From Struthidea cinerea (lineage: Eukaryota > Chordata > Aves > Passeriformes > Corcoracidae): 64,000 nucleotides of DNA. The notes under the pieces were generated by a model. It saw nothing but the letters and a program-made list of their open reading frames with translations, was not told where the DNA came from and did not search any database. Each line of letters begins with the position of its first letter. The first letter of the stretch is position 1. Made by a program: the position numbers and the translations under genes. Shown here piece after piece: positions 38,101 to 51,000 of the stretch. The stretch covers positions 109,823 to 173,822 of the forward strand of contig VZTI01002792.1 in assembly GCA_013397865.1 (NCBI GenBank), given 5' to 3'.

Positions 38101-38884
38101 ATGTCATCTTCATTTTCCTCTCTCGAGACTCCTGAGAAACCCTGCACAGGATGATTACTTTCATTTTATCTCTTCTTTGGGGAAGACCCAGAGCAGGGCT
38201 GCTTGGCTGGACCCTTTAGCATCAATAACAACACACCTCAAAGAGCAGCATCTGTAATGGTCTGCCAGGTCCTGCCTGGGCTGAGAAAAGGTTTTCACTA
38301 GTAACACTTTTTTCTGAAGACAAAAGGGAGAAACTGGGAAAGGATGAGGATTTGGCTGTGTGGTTTTATCACTAACGTAGCTGCTATGAGAACTGTAGCA
38401 TCAAACCCAAAGAATTTCAACAAAGCCTCAGACTTGATGTTTTTCAACCTTTCCTGAATGTTTACTCTTTAGGTTCGTACTGAGGTGCTTTAATAAAAGC
38501 AGACTGACTTCCAGAGGTCTGAGTGACCTGGCCTTCCTGTTGTCTCTTCTGCAGCCAAGTTATTAAAATAAAAACCCTTCCAGCTATTTCGTTGAGATAT
38601 TGAAAGGGTATTTGTGGTGTGGTGGCTGGAGTCCCGCTGTCTCATGAACCACCCCGAAGCTGGCAAGAATCCCTCTGGCTGTGTGGGGGATCTGAAGCGA
38701 TCTATTTATAAATTTCTTACCTTGACAAAATGCAGGGAGTGACTCAAATATGTCCCATCCTTATGGAAATTAATTGTGTTAATGGGATCATTAGAATTTA
38801 GAGTAGTGTCAACAAACTGGTTTTTGCAGCTAATGATGGCTCTTGGGCAGGTTATGTCATGAGGAAGGCGGAGAACCTGGTCAT
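35117..38884. other. Upstream region of SPINK5, no supported gene
   Basis: Contains an A/C-rich low-complexity run at about 35690-35825 and a possible MIR fragment near 37620-37690 (GCATGACCTTGGGCAG). No gene is recognisable. The last few hundred bases before 38885 should hold the SPINK5 promoter-proximal elements, but I cannot name any apart from the TATA box. Confidence 0.55.
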
Positions 38885-38895
38885 CTATATATATG
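38885..38895 (+). promoter_or_regulatory. TATA box of the SPINK5-like gene
   Basis: CTATATATATAT lies about 90 bases upstream of the ATG at 38983. A start site near 38917 would give a leader of about 65 bases, as in the other two genes of the window. Confidence 0.6.
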
Positions 38896-38982
38896 TGATC
38901 AGCCCTGAGCCCTTTCTTTGGGTTTCATTGAGCAATGCTCTAGTAGAGTCAACGTAGGCAAACAGCTGCCACCACCCTCACC

Positions 38983-39040
38983 ATGAAAATTGAAGGTGCC
39001 TCGGTGGTCCTTGCTCTGGCATTTTTCTGCTTCTTCTCAG
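38983..39040 (+). CDS. SPINK5: SPINK5-like exon 1 (signal peptide)
   Basis: 58 coding bases encode MKIEGASVVLALAFFCFFS plus one base. The donor is CAG|GTCAGT, phase 1. The MKI start and hydrophobic core match mammalian SPINK5 exon 1 (MKIATVSVLLPLALC). Confidence 0.88.
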
Positions 39041-42000
39041 GTCAGTAACTCGTGATGTTCTCTGTGCTGGAGTCTGGGGCTGGCAGAGGATGCAGCCTGG
39101 GAGCACCCATAAAGACAGAGAGAGGATTAGAGAGCCCTTGTTTTTTTAGAAGCATAGTGGTATAGCAGAAGACCACCAATTTTATTTTGCTGTACTACGT
39201 GTATTGGTTTGATAGAACGTGTCTTGTTAACTACTCTTTCTTTTTCATGTGGAAATAGTGAAGCTTTAGTGGTGGATGAAAGCATCTATTTTTACTAGAA
39301 TTAACAGTTTAAGAACAAACGAAAAAGCCAAACCTCCATTTTTCTAAGTGGGAGAATACCAATTTCCAACCAGACTGAATTCTTCCATAAAAAGCCCAAC
39401 TTTGAACAAAAATGTAATGCAATTTTTTGTAAATTCAGAAAAATGGTAATGTCTTGTCAACACTTGCTAAGGAAGGCATTTTCACATGGCTGCAGTGATT
39501 TGGCTACAATAGATAGACTTCAGCAGGAGTTAGGTTTGAAGCAAGGGTCTTTCAATTTCCTGCCTGTTTCTATTGAAAAAGCGCTAACGGAAGATTTCTT
39601 GACAGTTCCTTGCAATGCCACTGATGATGCAAAAGAGGATGAACCATATTATACCAGCTTTAAGTGGCTTAGTAAAAAGAAATAGGTATCAGCTACTCAC
39701 CTGCTGACTCATTATTAATTTGATAATTTGTGTGAAGTACTGCAAATGGAATGGGCCTTGAAAAGGAATTTGTCATTTTGGACAAACAGCAATGATAGGG
39801 CCTAGCTCTGGTATCCCAATTTTAAGTGATGGTGAAGAGTGTCAAAAATGTATGTGTGAGTTTGAGGCAACTACCGAGGCAGGGGTGTAGAGTAATGGAG
39901 AAACAGCTACTGAACCATCCTTGGAACTTGGATTTTAAGCCTGAGAAAAGAAATGCAGTAAAGGAGGGCACAAAGACACAAAAAAATGGATGTGATTTCG
40001 CATTTGAATGACAAAAAGTGCAATGTTCCAGAAAGGACTGGGCATTAGAGACTTTCTATCAGTGTGAAATAATGCATTGGATTAGCTTTTATCAAGAGGT
40101 ATTTGGGTGGATTAGGAAACTGCATCAAGTATTTTAATTAAATGCTTTTGCTTTAAAATTTCCCTTCAAAGATTTTTGTATGGTTTCATTGTTGGTTTTT
40201 CTGTCGCAGATGTTGCCAGTCAAGCTTCGATTAAGGCGAGTCCAACCTTTTCTATTCTGATTCTCCCTTTGTTTTGTCAGCTTACGCTGCTTAATGCATG
40301 CTCTGAGCAAAGTCCATTTGGATGCACTATACTTAGATATTATAATGCTTTTTCAGTGGTGGAAAAAGCAGTGAATCTCTCCATATTTAGAGACAACACT
40401 TAGGTAATACAGCAACGGCTCCAGCTGACAGTGTGTGTTTGGTGCACGATGCTCTGAACATATCCAAACAGCTCTGGGCTGGAAATCTCATGAAGTGATG
40501 TTAGAAATGGCATGAATTATATTTTTAATGATATTTTAGAATACAGCTTCTGATCCCCCAGAAACCCCTGCTTCCGATAATTCCTGAGTTTCATAATTAA
40601 AAGAATTAAGGCAAGTCCTTTGAGTCTCAGAAAATAATTTGATTCAATGACTTAGAAGTCAGTTCCATTCATGTTTTAATCAAGCAAGCTTGTCTCCTTG
40701 GTAAAGATCCTTTCGGGAAACACAGTAGCCAAAAATAACTAAACGGTTCATTGCTTCTCCCTGCTCTGCATCTCAGTTACCCGGCAGAAGATGCAATGGG
40801 CTGCTGCAACCTTGCACAATATTGCTGCTCTGCTTCCTCAGAGGGTTGTGCTTTTCTGTGCTTATCTGGCACGTGAATCACTCTTCAGTCACTCCGGCCC
40901 ATTCATTCCTCTTGCCTCCCTCTGGCACTTGCAGGGCTCTGTTTTCTGCTCTTGGCTAACTTTAAAACGTGCAGTCCTCTGCTGTAGCGGGTAGCAATCT
41001 GCAGCTGTATGTAAATTAAATGTGTTCCTTAAATACATATTCCTTTCCCCATGATTAATGGCTCTTGCAATGGGTTTTGAACTTTCTCGTTGCCTTTTCT
41101 GCCTCGGGAGCCTCGAGCAGGGCTCTGGGCGCAGCCTGTGCCACGTGTGGTGTATGGGCAGGAGGAGTGTGGTTTGTGTGAGCAAACCGGTGCTGTTGAG
41201 AGCCTGCAGCACACCCAAAAAAGATTCGGTGTGAACAAACAGTTCTCAGGATCTTGCTGGGAGCCTCCACTGATTGCCCTGCTCTGTGCTTTTCAGAACG
41301 AATGCAGGAAGATTTGGTCACTTCTGCGCAGCGGGAAGTTTTCCTGTCCCACCACCAGGGAGCCCTTCAGCAGCCCAAATAACAAAGGAGACCTCAACAA
41401 GTGCACGATGTGCCAAAGGCTGCTGTGAGTATCAGCTGCCACTGGAGCCAGCGTGCCGTCTCCTCCCACAGCAGGGAGCCAGCTCTCAGGAGGCTCCGTG
41501 CTATAGAGTTGTTGTCCCTGGCCAGCCAGACCAGTTTGTAGTTCTTCAGCAAACCTGTGAACCCAGCAGCTCTCTCCAGCTCATCACACTTTGGGGATTC
41601 ACCACGGAGTGTGAGGAACAAATGCAAAGTGAAAATTTACACAGATTAACTTCTTGTTTCTCTGTAAATGGTGTTTCTTAGGGTGGAGAGAGCTGGATAT
41701 CGGGCAGGGAGAAAGGATGGCACAGTGCCCCCGGTGCAGAGATGTTAAACACCCCGGGCATGTGTCAGGGAGCTGAGCCCTGGCGCTGGTCTGTGCTGCT
41801 GCCTTGTGCAATGGGGAGGTGGGGTCGGCGGGACTGGTCTTTAATCACCTCCTATTTTGGCTTCATGTCCGAGCACTGCACGCTGCCCCGTCACTCACAC
41901 CTCCCTTTCTTGCAGGGAAAGAGACTCAAAAAACAAGGGGAGTGGTGGAGAGGCGGACAGGAATGTGAACTCCTTGGGAAAGGTGAGGTGAAACATCACT

Positions 42001-45000
42001 GCCGAAGCCAGTTTTATTGGCGATGGCATCGTGTCTACTGCCTCTGACCCGCTGCCCAGGGCGCTTCCTCGTCTGCAGCGTGGGAAAGGGCCCTGCAATG
42101 GGAGCAGGGCAAACATGCCCAGCCTTGGGAAGAGTGTGAGGCTTTGTGCCATCCACCAGCATAAAAGAAACCAAAACTCTCCTGACGGCTCCTCCCAGGC
42201 AATCACGGCAGCCCCGGTGTGTGCCTGACCCCGAGCCCTGGCTGAGGAGGATGCCTGCCTGTTTATAAGGCACCCCATTGGCATCTGGCAAATATTTAAT
42301 AGCAAGGCTGGCGCATGTGAGCTCTGACTAGGGCAGGGTGTGGGAACAGGCCGGCTCTAATTGCCCCTTGTTTATCTTGTTGATGCACCTGGCTGGTTTC
42401 TTTTACCCATAGCTGTTTTTCTAGATAGCAGGTCTTTATGTGGAGGGGAGCTGTCCTTTTAGCCTTGGGTTTTTATTCTGGATGGGAGTGAATTGGTTTC
42501 CATCAGATAGTGTTGGTTGTGGTGATTGATTTATTTTTTTTACATCTGGTTAAGCAGGGTAGCTTTCTAGCTCTTGTGAGTGCAGACAAATTAGAGGCTT
42601 TGTAAGGCATAGCTGTCCTGAGGGACATCTTTTTTTTTAGACATCTGACTTGCCAAAGTGTGGTCCTGAAGGCAGAAGGACAGTTTTACAGCGTCAGGAA
42701 GAGACCTACACTGAATTTCTTTGTTAAGCCATAGATTTTCTGTCTGGCTTTTGGCAAGTAATTTTCTAGGCTTGACTTCCCCATCTGCAGAGCTGGGATA
42801 AGCTATCAAGCCATCTCCTCTACATGGTGTGAGAGGAAAAATGTATTGCTGATCACATGGCAGATAAGGTTGTAAGTGCTGCATAAAGGAACCTAAAGAC
42901 TTCACATGTTCCATGTGTTTCTTACGCTGCATACTTGCCCTGAAAGTTATAGGAAAGCTGTTCAGAGGAAAGTAAAGGCCAGGCTGAAATGCTTAAGCAG
43001 GCTTTGCTACAAAAGCCTTTTGTGAAATAGGATGCTTCGGTTCAATTAACACATACCATCATGTTAAGTGGAAGGTACAAACACCCACCTCTTACTCTCC
43101 TGTACCTGGGGATAGGAGGTGTTCAAGGATTATATTTTTTTTATGCCTGCAGCTTCATTTTTTTACTGTGCATGGGTTTTAAAATTCTTAGTAGTGCATT
43201 CTCTCACGAGAGATGGGAAAACCGACTTTCTCATCTGAAATTCACTGAAACTGTGGGTTTTATACTTCGAGCAGAGCTTAGGTCCTTCGGGCAGGCTCTT
43301 GCATGTGTTATCTATTAGAAATAGCAACAAGGCTGCCCTGGATGCGAGAGACAGATCTGCTCATCTAAACATACGGATTTATTTGTTTTATGCTGCATGT
43401 TCTGGTTTTCCACCGAGTTACGCCTCAAGGAAGCAAAATAACGTTTGAAATGTGTTTCGTTGGGTGGATAATCCTTCATGGATTTGTGGGAGATGCGTCT
43501 CTCCGTCAGCGTATCCGTGTCAACCCGTGCTTTTGGCGTTTGCACAGGATGAGTGTCGGGAGTTTCGGGATCTGTTCAAGAGAGGGAAACTTTTGTGCAC
43601 CAGGGAGAACGACCCTGTCCGGGATGCCTCTGGGAAGCAGCACAGCAATAAGTGCATCATGTGTGCAGAGAAGTTGTGAGTAAAGGAAAGGAGCGTGGGA
43701 TCGCTCGCAGCGGCGGTGGGGAAACCTCTCCTCCCTGGAGCTCCCTGGTATTCACTTTCTCATCTTCTTCTCTTCCAGCAAAAGGGAGAATGAGCGGAAG
43801 TTATCCAAAAACAGACAAGGAAAAGATAAGGTGAGATTAAAGTATTAGGCAGGTCAATATAGGACTTTATTGGATTTTCACCCAAGACAGAGAAAAGGCG
43901 ATGTTATTCTACTCAGTTGCTCTTTCTCCCCCGATTTAATTTTGAGATCCACTTTCCTTACCCTCCTTATTTCTTATTCATGCTCTTGAGTCCCTCAAGT
44001 GAACAGCTTGTGCCTGAATATTATGGTCTGCCCCGCTGACCTGTGGATCTAGGGACAGGCAAATCCTGACAGAGCAGGAAGCCAGGTGTGCTGTGCTGTC
44101 CCGAATTTCGGCTCATGGGTGGAGAGGTCAGTTCTGCTGAGGCTGCTAATTAGGTGGAAAAGAAAAATGTGTGAAAAGCCCTAAATCTGAACTCTGCACA
44201 GCTTAAGAGATCATTGTGTTCTGGGAGATGTCAGCCCTGCATGATCTCCAGGCCTGTGGCTCAGTTTTAGCTTTTTTTTGTTGGAAACTTTGTTCTCATG
44301 GAGCTGTGATTTGCCACCTTCTCCCTGGCACGCTGCAGCCACCATGTCACTGTGCACTGATGCTTTGCTGGCAAAAGCAGCCCTGTAAAAGGGAAAATAG
44401 TTGCTTTCCACCACTTTCCTCTCAATTCCTGCTGTGGTAGAGACTGGTGCGGCCCCCTTAAGCCTCAGTCTTGGGGATAATCCTGTTTTAGTGCTTTTTC
44501 TAATGACTTTGGCACCAAAAAATAGAAGCGTAAGTGAAATTTGCTGATGGCAAAGCTGGGAGGCAGTATCAGCAGAGGAGGATCAGCAGATCACTCAAGA
44601 CTAATTGGATAGTGCTGAGGCCTGGAGTAATAGAAACAAGATAAAATGTAATGGCAGTGTGAGATCACACAGTCAGTGATTAACAAGAATTCCTACTCAT
44701 TGGCTAGAAGTGACAAAGGATAAGAAAGCCCTGCATTTATTAGTGGGTCAGGGATGTGACGGGCCACGAAAAAGGCAAATGCACGACTCGGATGTGCTCG
44801 GTGAGATTTTTGCAGCAGAGGTCAGGCCTGAACAGGGCTCCAGAAATGCTGGGTCAAAGAGAAAATGTTTGAGAGAGGCTCTTAGGGGGGAAGGAAGATC
44901 TGTCTGCAGAGAATTGGGCTGCTGGGCTGTGCTAGTCCCAGGGAATAAGGCACAGAGGGGCTGGGAGAGCTTTCCTGGGCTTGTTGGGAAGGGAAAGCAT

Positions 45001-48000
45001 TGCCTGAACTGTGCAGGGCTGTGAGCACGTGCTGGTGGTGGGGAGAAGCAGTGAGGCTCGTGGGGAGCCCCTCTGGAGTGGGTGCAATGCCTCTTTCCGG
45101 TGGGACAATGCTTTATGGCTGTTGGCACGTCAGCAGAGGCTCATCCAGGGCCAGATCATCTCTGCTACCCCTGCCTGGTGTGGCTCTGGAGTGGTTTGCC
45201 AGCATTGTCCTCGTGGGAAAGCTGAGGAGCTGGAGGCTGAGGTGTCCTGGATGGGACGCAGGACAACACTGGGGAAAATCTTCCCCTGGCAGAGAGAATG
45301 AGGTGATGTAAACTTCTGAGCCAAGCAAAGGGCAAGGCCAGTGACCTGACAAGGGCCCTCATGCAAGCTAGCAAAACCGTGCACAAAATGGGCAGAAAAT
45401 TGCAAGTGTTAAAACCTGTTTTTGAAAAGAAAAGGGTAAGTGGAAGTCACTTCCTTATCCTTTGTACTTGCTGTTTGGAACTGCCTATTGCAGTGTGTGA
45501 AAGAGTTGGAATTAAGGGGACTGAATGTTTCCATCCATGTTACATAACAGGGGCAGGTTAACACAGTTTCTGTACAGCAGTTTTGAACAAGGAACAAATT
45601 AATCATCCACTCTCCAAACAACCTTCCTGTGCTTGTGGGCTATTAAGTATGTTTGCATTGTGCTTTTATGTTTTAGCTGCTGCTTCTTGATTGACACATC
45701 CCAAAGTGGTGGGGCGGGGGGGGAGGGCAGGAGCTGCTTTAGCTTTGCTGCTTCTCTAGTTGCTGGTTTGGAGGATCCTACGCGCTTTGTAAAGAAAATT
45801 ATCCTGAGCTCCAATCTGGGAAAAGGCTGTAGCTGTGTATTAAGGATGTTGGGAGAAAAGGGAGTGACTTCATTACCGTATCGGTCACATCACTGGCGTG
45901 CTTTGGATAGCCCAACCAGGAGAACAATAATTAGTGGGACCATACTAGAAAACTCCCAACACGTGCTGTGCAGGCAGAAGGACCCGGAATTCTTCTGACT
46001 CACCCCTCTGTTTATGTGCTAAGTGGCTGGTACTGCACACCCTCTTCTCTCACCCCCACCCAGACTCTCCTGTGATGCATCGGTGATGGTTCCATGCTTT
46101 CCTGGCAGGAAACCCCAGGTTTCTAAGGATCTGATCAATAAGGCAAGGAGGACAGAGTGCCCTAACCCTGCCCTCCTTCCGCAGGATGACTGCAGTGAGT
46201 TTCGCTCCCAGTTTGAAGCTGGTGGACGCCTGTCCTGCACGAGGGAGAACGCCCCTGTCCGGGATGCCTCTGGCAAGCAGCACACCAACAAATGTCTCAT
46301 GTGTGCTGAGAAGTTGTGAGTACCCCTTCCTCTGAGCAGCGACAGCAAAGAGGGAAACCTCCGGCTGCAGAAGTGCAGCTTCTGCCTGTGAAGCTGCATC
46401 TGGGCAATGCCTGGGGGAGTCCTGACTCCCAGTGGCCCTCTAAGAGATGCTCTGGGAGTAGGGCTTCTCTTGGCACTTCCCTGTCAGCACTAAGGGCCCA
46501 GGGGCAGGTGAGAAGCAGTGTGGAGTAGAGGAGGAGAAGCAAAGTTGACGGAGAGCAGCCCCTTTCCCAGGGGACTGTCGGGCACGGGCAGCTCCTGAGG
46601 AGTTTCCCACACGTGTACTTTGCCTTCCAGATGCTCTCTCTCTACTCCCATAGAGCATATGCAGAAGCAGCCCTGATTTGAAAGCAGCCACCTGGATCCA
46701 GGATGTAGCATACAGTGGGAATGGTGAGGAGAAAGGGAGAAGGCTTAGGGGTGGGAATTAGGAACAGGACCATCAGGAACAGGGACTGTGGATGGGGAGG
46801 TGGTACCTAGTGGCAGGACACTGGCTTACAGGGCAGCCCTGGGTGCTGGTGGCACTCACAGTACCACAGCACTCTGTTTTTTCCTCCTCTTCCCTTCTTC
46901 CAGCAAAAAAGAAGCTCAAGCTCAAAGAGGGGGTGGAACTGTCCAGCGCAACAAATTGCCCGCTTCAGAGAGGACAAACCAGGTGAGATGGAGCTCGGAG
47001 CCTATGCTGAACTCGGAAAGGGTCTGGTGAGAGTCTGTGGGGTCTGGATGGCCGGGGACTGCCTGTGGTCAGCCTGGGGTGATCAAGGTGCTTAGGATTC
47101 TGTAGCCAGCTAATGATGGGGGAGAAGCTGGTCGGACCTGGGTGTGAGCATACAAACTGGACTTGCTTGGGCCTGACAGAACCGCCCCTCTCACTTTCCC
47201 AGTGATGTGATGCTATATGAGAGATAAAGGGCAGGTTCAGACTCCCCACAAATCCTCTAAGCCCTTGGATGATAACATTTGGTGGATATGGAGTGCATCA
47301 AACCTACTACTTTAGGAGCAGCCCTGTCATTCTTTGGGTCTGGGAGGATGGTGGGGGGAGAGCAGGAGCTGCTTTAGCTTTGCTGCTTCTCTAGCTGCAT
47401 AAAAGTTGCTGTTGAGCGTGTTCTGCCCCTTTTGCAGAAGAACTGTGGTGGTTCACGGCAGGGTGTAAACGAGAGGCGTCCCTCCTCGGGCAGAGGGTGA
47501 GTTCAGCAGCACCTGGGCTGGCAGCCTGTCCCCACACACTCCACCAGCCCTGGTGCTGGTTTCTGCCCCCTTCCATGTACCTGCATTTTTTAGGGGTGGT
47601 TAGGAGATTAATTGAAGCAAGAATGGTTTGACAGCACAGTCTGGGAAGGAGCAGGGAATGTTTGGTGCTTGCTACAGCACTTCCCACTGGCTGAGCTGGT
47701 GATGGGGAGGAGACACATAGTGGGGCATGTTTCTTATGAAGCCCTTGCTCCTTTTTGGCCTTGATGCTGTGTGTACGAAGCACCAGCGATTGCTGTGCTC
47801 AGAATCCCTCTCAGGACACTTTGTGGAGTAAAACCTGTCTCCTGGCAGTGCACACGTGTGCGCCTGGCCCTGGCTCGAAGGCAGTGCCTGGTGCACCACG
47901 TGCTTTCTGGGCACTGGCCAGGCAGGAGATGTTTGTTTTGTAGCTGTTGGCCCTGAGCAGGACTCAGCTGCTGCTTTTCCTTGGGCACGCTGAGATTTCT

Positions 48001-51000
48001 TGCTTTTGACTGGTGCAATTCCTTCATGCCCCCCTTCCATCGAGTGCTGCCAGCAGACAAAGGGGTGCAGAGCCCTGGGGTGGGTGGTGCACTTGGACTG
48101 AGCACAGGGCAAGGCTGTGTCCTGCTCTTGGCTTCCTCCCTTTCAGCATGTGGCTGGGGGGCTTCTCGCCCTCTCCTCTCCTGTGGGTGGGTACCATGGT
48201 GCAAACAGCCCTCCGAGAGCTGTGGGGGTCTGCAGGGAGGAGGGTGGGTTTGCACTCTGCTCCCCCTGCTTGGAAGGAGTTGGTGGTGAACTGTATCTCT
48301 GCTCTCTCTGCCAGCCCCCAGGGTCAGCGTGGCAGAAACTGCAACCGGGCACCCAGCCGCAAGTCACAGAGCAGAGACACCGAGGAGGACCCGACGGTAA
48401 ATCCACCTCCTGCCCCTCGGGTGGCAGCTGTGTGGGCAGAAATGGGGCTCCTGCCCCTCGGGTGGCAGCTGTGTGGGCAGAAATGGGGCTCCTGCCCCTC
48501 GGGTGGCAGCTGTGTGGGCAGAAATGGGGCTCCTGCCCCTCGGGTGGCAGCTGTGTGGGCAGGAATGAGGACCTCTCCCATGGGGTGCTCCTTTCCCAGC
48601 AGCTGTTCCCGTTCTTGCTGTAACCCTGAACCTTTTCACTTGGCCCCATGTCCCTGGAAGGGTTTGAGTGAGTGAAAGTATCTGTAGCCTGCTGCCAGCC
48701 CCTGCATCACCTGGCACTGAAGCACAGGGAAGGACTTGGCTCTTTGTGGAAGCCCCCCAGCTATGAGGGTGTGGGTCTGGAGCTCAGGTTGCAATCCTGC
48801 CCCACAGGGAGCCAAAGTGGGGTGGGGAGTGCTCAAGGTTCATTTAGGATTGGTCCATTTACATATCAGGGTTAATTCTCCAATTAAAGCTTCAGTTTAA
48901 TGATGTAATTTCCCCAAGCTTGCCCTCACTTTTAGAGTCTTTGGTTTCCACATTTTGGGCCTAGGAAGGTCTGAGTGTCCTTGGAGAGCAGGCCTGGAGA
49001 GGCTTTGTTATGTCTACCTAGCACGAGAGAGCAGAAATTAATAGGCTACAAGAACCTCAGAGCCACACACTAGTACGGAGTAGTACAGGACTTGAAAAAT
49101 ATAAAAGTTAAAACCCTCCCCCTGCTGAGAAGGTGCTGAGAATAAAGGCTGTGGTCAGAGCAGGGTGGTGGAGCTGACCAGGGGATGAGGACAAGCTTGG
49201 CAGAAGGAAGGAGTGCTAAAGGGGGAAACACTGAGTGGTAGATGACAACCGTGTAAGGAATAATGTAGGAGGAAGGTGGGGGTGTCTGCTCTCCCTTCTC
49301 AAGAGAAGAAAATGGAATAGTTCCAACAGAGCTAAAAGTGGAAAATGTGAACTAATAAGAGAAAATAAGTTACCGTAAAAAGGGTGACTAAACTGTGGAT
49401 CTCACTATCACAGGGTGTTGTCTAGAGGCAGGATGGTTAAAAAAAAGTACCTGATGTTTTAATTCCTCCAGCATTTTCATACGTAATTTAAATAGCATTT
49501 TGGAAGAGATAGGAAATGTGTTTCTATGGGTTTGGAGGGATCTTACTATCAACTATCTTAACTCTCTATGAAGCCTCTGCCGCTGACCAGTTTTAGAAAA
49601 GGGACATTTGAGTTAAAAACCCAATAGATAGTTCAGGTACAGCAATTTTGATGCATTCCAGAGGAAGCATTAGGTGTAATAAGGCCAGTCTGCTTCAGGG
49701 CTTAGTGGTATTTCCTGGTAGCACTGGAGGGGCAGTGGATGCCGATAAGCCTGACGGACCAGAGGTGATTCAGGGAGCAGATCTGCTCCTCTCCTCTTTC
49801 CGTGGCCACCTGTGGGTTTTGTCACAGACAATTCCCAGAGCCAAAGGAGTGGTGGCACTGGCTGCTGGCACCTGTGATGCTCGGGGCTGTTGGTGGGGTG
49901 GCCTCCTGCCCCGGGCTGTGCTACAGGCAGCAGTGTCTGGTGCGTAGGAAGGCATCCAGCAGAGGATTGCAAAGGTCAGCATTGTCTGCTCTCACGTCAC
50001 TGATGATTACCCAGATGAGGGAGGAAGCAGCACATTATGGAAATTAGCAAGTGACGTTTAACCAGCAGGTGCTATCACAGCACCCCAGCATCACCAAAAC
50101 CTCCCCCTGTGCTGCCCGGCATGAAATCCTCCTTCCCTGGGGTGCTTCCTGCCCCGTAGGGCTGCTGATAAACCATCACTTTTGTGCTAAATGCTGCATC
50201 TCCAGGTGGAAGGGGAAGTGGGATGCTCTCTCAGCCCCGTTGCACCATCTGCAGCCGCTGCAACACCTTTTGTAGCACCCGGAGAAGGGGTTGGGGGCCC
50301 ATTAGTCACTTCTTTGTCTTTTTTGGGATCCCGGAGCTGCGGCGGGGCTGAGGAAGGGGCTGTGCGTGCCAGGGAACAGGCTGTGCTATCCCTGACCTCT
50401 GCTGTCGGAAATCTGCTATGACCGTGCAAACACCGGCTGCGCTCCGCTCGCAGGGCGTGCGAGAGGCTTTTTGGGATCCCTAAAGGTTCTGTCGGTGCAT
50501 CCCGGCTGTGCCACGTGTGGTTCGTAGGGAAAACTGTGCCTGAATGTTCCCGTTGCCGTGCTCGAGAGGAAGCAGGAGGGCACCCCTCGTTATTCATAGC
50601 TGCTGGCGTCTCTCGGCGCGGTGGGCGTCAGGAGCGCTGCGTGTCGCACCGCCCGCGGGCAGCGCCAGGCTTGCTCCAGGCGCTCTTCAGCTCTGGCCAG
50701 TGGCTTTCATCTCGATCCTTGGAGCTAAAATGATATCAACGTACTCGTATGGAAGGCTAGGTACGGGTGGAAGAAGATTTTTGCCTTGTGGATGCGCTTT
50801 GAGAGAAATAAACCTTGCCCTGGAGCGTAGTGTTGGGGTGGATCAGATGAGAGGGGGTGCGAGGGCTCTGTCCCCCGAAGCTTGGCTGACTGGTCCAACA
50901 AGAGACACGATCTCTTTCCAAGCCTGGCTGGAGGTGTGGTGGATGTGATACAGGACAGAGGGGGCCCCATGCAAGGCTTGGTTTGTGAGCACTTTCACAT

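Noticed and set aside
48013..48675. Long open frames (up to 220 codons plus, 168 codons minus) over the minisatellite
   Set aside because: They are produced by four copies of a 41-base unit that lacks stops. They cross a clear exon and donor in a different phase and have no domain.
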